A stretch of 64,000 nucleotides of DNA. It comes from Comamonadaceae bacterium. Its GTDB lineage: Bacteria > Pseudomonadota > Gammaproteobacteria > Burkholderiales > Burkholderiaceae_C. The translations under genes and the position numbers were made by a program. How positions within the stretch are numbered: position 1 is the stretch's first letter; every line of letters starts with the position of its first letter. The stretch spans positions 1 through 64,000 of the forward strand of contig SEAY01000004.1 of the NCBI GenBank assembly GCA_004144865.1. The letters run 5' to 3'. Shown here piece by piece: positions 61,273-64,000 of the stretch. The notes under the pieces were generated by a model. The model did no database searches. It had not been told where the DNA came from and saw nothing but the letters and a program-made list of their open reading frames with translations.

Positions 61273-61294
61273 CCTGTAATACAGGTACCGGAAG
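61273..61294 (+). repeat. att-like direct repeat, copy 1
   Basis: cctgtaAtacaggtaccggaag; 21/22 identity to 63342-63363. Confidence 0.8.
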
Positions 61295-61522
61295 ACCCCA
61301 GCGCCCCTGCGCTGGGACGCCTGCACCCACAGGTATCCATTCCCGCGCAGCCCCCTACGTGCCCACAGGAGCGCATGGGCGAGCCCGCCCGGGCCTACCC
61401 CAGGCGCCCGGCAGCGCGAGCGCCTACAGGCCCGCGCATGCGGCTGCGCCCGCTCGCGCCCGCGCACAGGCAGGCACCGCACGGGGGAGCGCGTGCGCAC
61501 GGTGGTCTGAGGTGCCGCCTCG

Positions 61523-61798
61523 CTACTGCGAAACATTTTTGGCTTGCACCTCCTGAGACCCGGGCATCAAAAGCTCATAGGCCTGGAGACCGAACGCCTT
61601 CGCCAGTTTGTCGAGGTTGTCCAGTGAGATGTTCCTTGCCTGCCGCTCCACATGCGCAACGAACGTCCGGTGCAAACCGCATTCGAGGGCTAGATCCTCT
61701 TGCGACCAGTCCCGCGCCCCCCGTAGCCGAATGAGGTTGAGGGCCAAAAGCTCCCGCACTGGTGCGTGGCGGGGCTTGGACTTGGCGGCTGGTGGCAC
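61523..61798 (-). CDS. XRE-family helix-turn-helix regulator
   Basis: LNLIRLRGARDWSQEDLALECGLHRTFVAHVERQARNISLDNLDKLAKAFGLQAYELL. Confidence 0.93.
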   Translation of the reverse strand: MPPAAKSKPRHAPVRELLALNLIRLRGARDWSQEDLALECGLHRTFVAHVERQARNISLDNLDKLAKAFGLQAYELLMPGSQEVQAKNVSQ

Positions 61799-61887
61799 GC
61801 CGCGAAGTCTTGAAGTTCCGAGCCTTTGAGTCAGCCGCGTTTAAGTCACATTCCTGTTACCCTCGCGGCGCCATTGAGGAGAGAACT

Positions 61888-62490
61888 TGTGTGCACGCTC
61901 AGACGCTTTGCCGCATTGCTTTACCTAGCCGCTTTCGGGAACCGCCAACTGCGTACGAGTTGGCCCCGCAGGGAATGAGGGATCACTGCATCGCTGGGGT
62001 GTGCATTGGCATGACGGTGAAGGAGGTTGAAGCGATAGGGCCACTTCGCCACAGCTTCGCCGGCAGTCCAACGGACTCAATCACCTGCGATCTAAACAGT
62101 CCTTTCATGAAGACTAGAGCGCGGCTTGTGACACCGGAAGGAACTCGCCTACGGCTGGCTTTTGACCTAGTCACGCAGCGCGGGAACCCGGACACCAAGT
62201 ACCGGCTGCACTTCATTGCGGTTGAAGTACCAGGGGGAACACCAGCTCAAATCGCCGAGTTGCTGGACACGCTACAGGACCGCTTTAGGGCGTCCTATAG
62301 GGTCAATCGGCAGATGTGGATGCGCCCGGAGACGCCGGACGATGCATTCACCGTGTTCGTCGGCGCCACTGCTCCGGGCCAGTACGAGCCCGGGGACGCG
62401 CCCAGTGTCGTCCTAATGGTCGAATACCGGCACAAAAAGGAATGGCTCATGAGTCAACCTGTGTGCCGAGAAGGAATGCCAAAGCTATAG
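61888..62490 (+). CDS. Hypothetical protein, start/frame uncertain
   Basis: Frame of ORF 61762..62490: GVCIGMTVKEVEAIGPLRHSF...; the N-terminal part does not look coding in this frame. Confidence 0.45.
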   Translation, partial: CVHAQTLCRIALPSRFREPPTAYELAPQGMRDHCIAGVCIGMTVKEVEAIGPLRHSFAGSPTDSITCDLNSPFMKTRARLVTPEGTRLRLAFDLVTQRGNPDTKYRLHFIAVEVPGGTPAQIAELLDTLQDRFRASYRVNRQMWMRPETPDDAFTVFVGATAPGQYEPGDAPSVVLMVEYRHKKEWLMSQPVCREGMPKL

Positions 62491-62560
62491 AAACAAAGAC
62501 AGATGCCGGGCGCTCTTGAACCGAGTCCCCCGAGGGCCGGGGGAGGTAAAGGCGCGGTGC

Positions 62561-63250
62561 CTAGGACGCCTTGGGCTTCGCGTGCAAGGCCGCTTCTAGG
62601 GCGGGAATCGGCAGTCGAACGATCGGATACTCCTTCCCTTTGGCGCGGTTCACAGTGCGTTTGAACCTGTGTCCGTTCACAAGAACGGCATCGTCGGTGA
62701 TTGCGACGAGCACGGTCGCACGCGTCCCCTTGCCTTCGACTGCGGCTTTGACGGCGTTGTGCAGTTCCTTCAACGTCATTTCGGCCCTGAGTTTCAGCGA
62801 CGAGACCGGCGGCGGCGCTCCGGCAATCATCGACCTGGCGCGACTGAGAGCCCATTTAGGGAGGGGCTTCGTCCACGTCTTGTAAACCGCATGGGAGGGG
62901 AACTGCGCCTCCACAATCTGCCGACATTCCTGCTGGGTCCGCGCGGCAGATGCCGGGCTCAAGATGACCTGGATCAGGCGCAGCAATACGGCACTTTGCC
63001 CCTTCGTCTGCGCTGGCCTGAAATCCGGTCCGCCTGAGACGGCGAGCCCGGCGCAAAGGTCTGAGTTCCGTTGAAGGAAACTGGCTACGAATCTCTCATA
63101 TTCGGGTTGAAACGCCTTCGCTGCTGCCGCGCGGCGTTCGAGTAGTCGGGGGTCAGACGCCCGTCGCTGCGTAGCTCCGAGCGCCTCGGGTGCCGGGTCT
63201 TCGCCGAGCAGAAATGGCAAGTCTTCGGGGTCCAGCTCAAATATGTTCAT
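62561..63250 (-). CDS. Hypothetical protein (229 aa)
   Basis: MNIFELDPEDLPFLLGEDPAPEALGATQRRASDPRLLERRAAAAKAFQPEYERFVASFL. Confidence 0.6.
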   Translation of the reverse strand: MNIFELDPEDLPFLLGEDPAPEALGATQRRASDPRLLERRAAAAKAFQPEYERFVASFLQRNSDLCAGLAVSGGPDFRPAQTKGQSAVLLRLIQVILSPASAARTQQECRQIVEAQFPSHAVYKTWTKPLPKWALSRARSMIAGAPPPVSSLKLRAEMTLKELHNAVKAAVEGKGTRATVLVAITDDAVLVNGHRFKRTVNRAKGKEYPIVRLPIPALEAALHAKPKAS

Positions 63251-63341
63251 CCACTCCTCCTGCCCTATATCTCCTGTGGAGATTCTTAGGGGATTTGTCC
63301 AACAGTGTGAGGCACACCGCGAGGGCCACGGGCAGCACCTG

Positions 63342-63363
63342 CCTGTAGTACAGGTACCGGAAG
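63342..63363 (+). repeat. att-like direct repeat, copy 2, just past the integrase 3' end
   Basis: cctgtaGtacaggtaccggaag. Confidence 0.8.
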
Positions 63364-63379
63364 GGGTTCAGCCGCGCTT

Positions 63380-64000
63380 TCAGCCCAGCTTTTGAGCCAG
63401 TGACTCCGCGCTGGGGTGGTAGTACCGCTTGAGCATCTGAATTGTCCGATGGCCTGTGACAGAGGCGAGTTCAATGACGTTGGGCAGCTTGGCGGCCATC
63501 TCGCTGGTGGCCGTATGCCGCAAGTCGTGAAACCGGAGGTCGTGCACGCCCGCTCGAGTTCGCGCCCTCTTGAACGCGGCCTCCATCGTCTGCGCTGAAA
63601 CGGGGAACACCCGACCATCGGCAGAGCGTTGCAGCCCAGAAAGGACTGCCGAGGCGTTGGAGGACAGGGGAACTGCGCGAGGCTGTCCATTCTTCGTCAT
63701 TGGTAGAAGGGCCACCCGGCGAACAAGATCGACATGGTCCCAGCGAAGCGAGAGCAATTCGCCCCGCCGCATCGCTGTGTAGAGAGCGAGCTGGGCGAGT
63801 GGCAACATCCATGGATTGCGCCGCCCCGATGGGGCCAGCGCGGCAAAGAGCCGTTCCCGCTCCTCGGCCGACAGCACCCTGCTACGTCCCGGCGGCGTGG
63901 CTGGCTTCCGCACAAGGGCGCATGGGTTCTCGACGGCGAGTCCCCATTCGCGGCGAGCATGGTTGATTACGCTCGACAGGAGTGAGAGGTCGCGGATGAC
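63380..64000 (-). CDS. Tyrosine-type recombinase/integrase (N-terminus beyond window)
   Basis: VIRDLSLLSSVINHARREWGLAVENPCALVRKP...LALYTAMRRGELLSLRWDHVDL...HDLRHTATSEMAAKL...VTGHRTIQMLKRYYHP (R..HxLRH..H..Y). Confidence 0.96.
   Translation of the reverse strand, partial: VIRDLSLLSSVINHARREWGLAVENPCALVRKPATPPGRSRVLSAEERERLFAALAPSGRRNPWMLPLAQLALYTAMRRGELLSLRWDHVDLVRRVALLPMTKNGQPRAVPLSSNASAVLSGLQRSADGRVFPVSAQTMEAAFKRARTRAGVHDLRFHDLRHTATSEMAAKLPNVIELASVTGHRTIQMLKRYYHPSAESLAQKLG

Larger units (their letters stand above)
55559..64000. mobile_element. Genomic island (left boundary in moaC; right boundary outside window)
   Basis: Disrupted moaC, visibly lower GC/third-position GC than the left flank, serine recombinase, tyrosine integrase, many hypotheticals. 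Confidence 0.75.

Noticed and set aside
61295-61520. Recurring ACAGG words in the GC-rich gap between the recombinase and XRE genes, considered as a CRISPR-like or integron attC array
   Set aside because: Spacings are irregular (about 48, 36, 61, 40 bp) and repeats are only 5 bp; no array structure.

Overview
High-GC chromosomal segment, probably from a Comamonadaceae-type beta-proteobacterium (judged from gene content and protein sequences, not from a database search). About 1-55.4 kb is dense core/metabolic sequence: the end of a GAPDH gene; a pirin/SlyD/MFS block; a TRAP-rich cluster with hydantoinase, amidase and Asp/Glu-racemase-family genes and a GntR regulator; EF-G; a glutamine-synthetase-like/PuuD/ALDH/Fe-ADH cluster; topoisomerase III with a SWIB tail, divergent from a SET-domain methyltransferase; birA; a two-component system; recA-recX; argC; sucCD; terC; a signalling block (CHASE2-Ser/Thr kinase, PP2C, FHA, CHASE2-adenylate cyclase, class-II PDE-like metallohydrolase, GAF-PilB/GspE-type ATPase); and a type IV pilin with TfpX-like and PglL-like genes. 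At about 55.55 kb the 3' end of moaC is abruptly truncated and a visibly less GC-biased genomic island begins and runs off the window. It holds a HipA-like kinase/DUF3037 pair, a GHKL (MORC/Hsp90-like) ATPase with a membrane-protein partner, a serine recombinase, an XRE regulator, hypothetical genes and a tyrosine integrase. Main leads: (1) the SWIB/H1-like-tailed TopB next to a SET methyltransferase, with a 38-bp alternating purine-pyrimidine tract between them; (2) the kinase/cyclase/PDE/GAF-ATPase cluster; (3) the moaC-interrupting island with a GHKL ATPase + membrane protein module and att-like 22-bp repeats; (4) a hydantoin-racemase homolog lacking both catalytic cysteines. Everything was read by eye; no searches were run.
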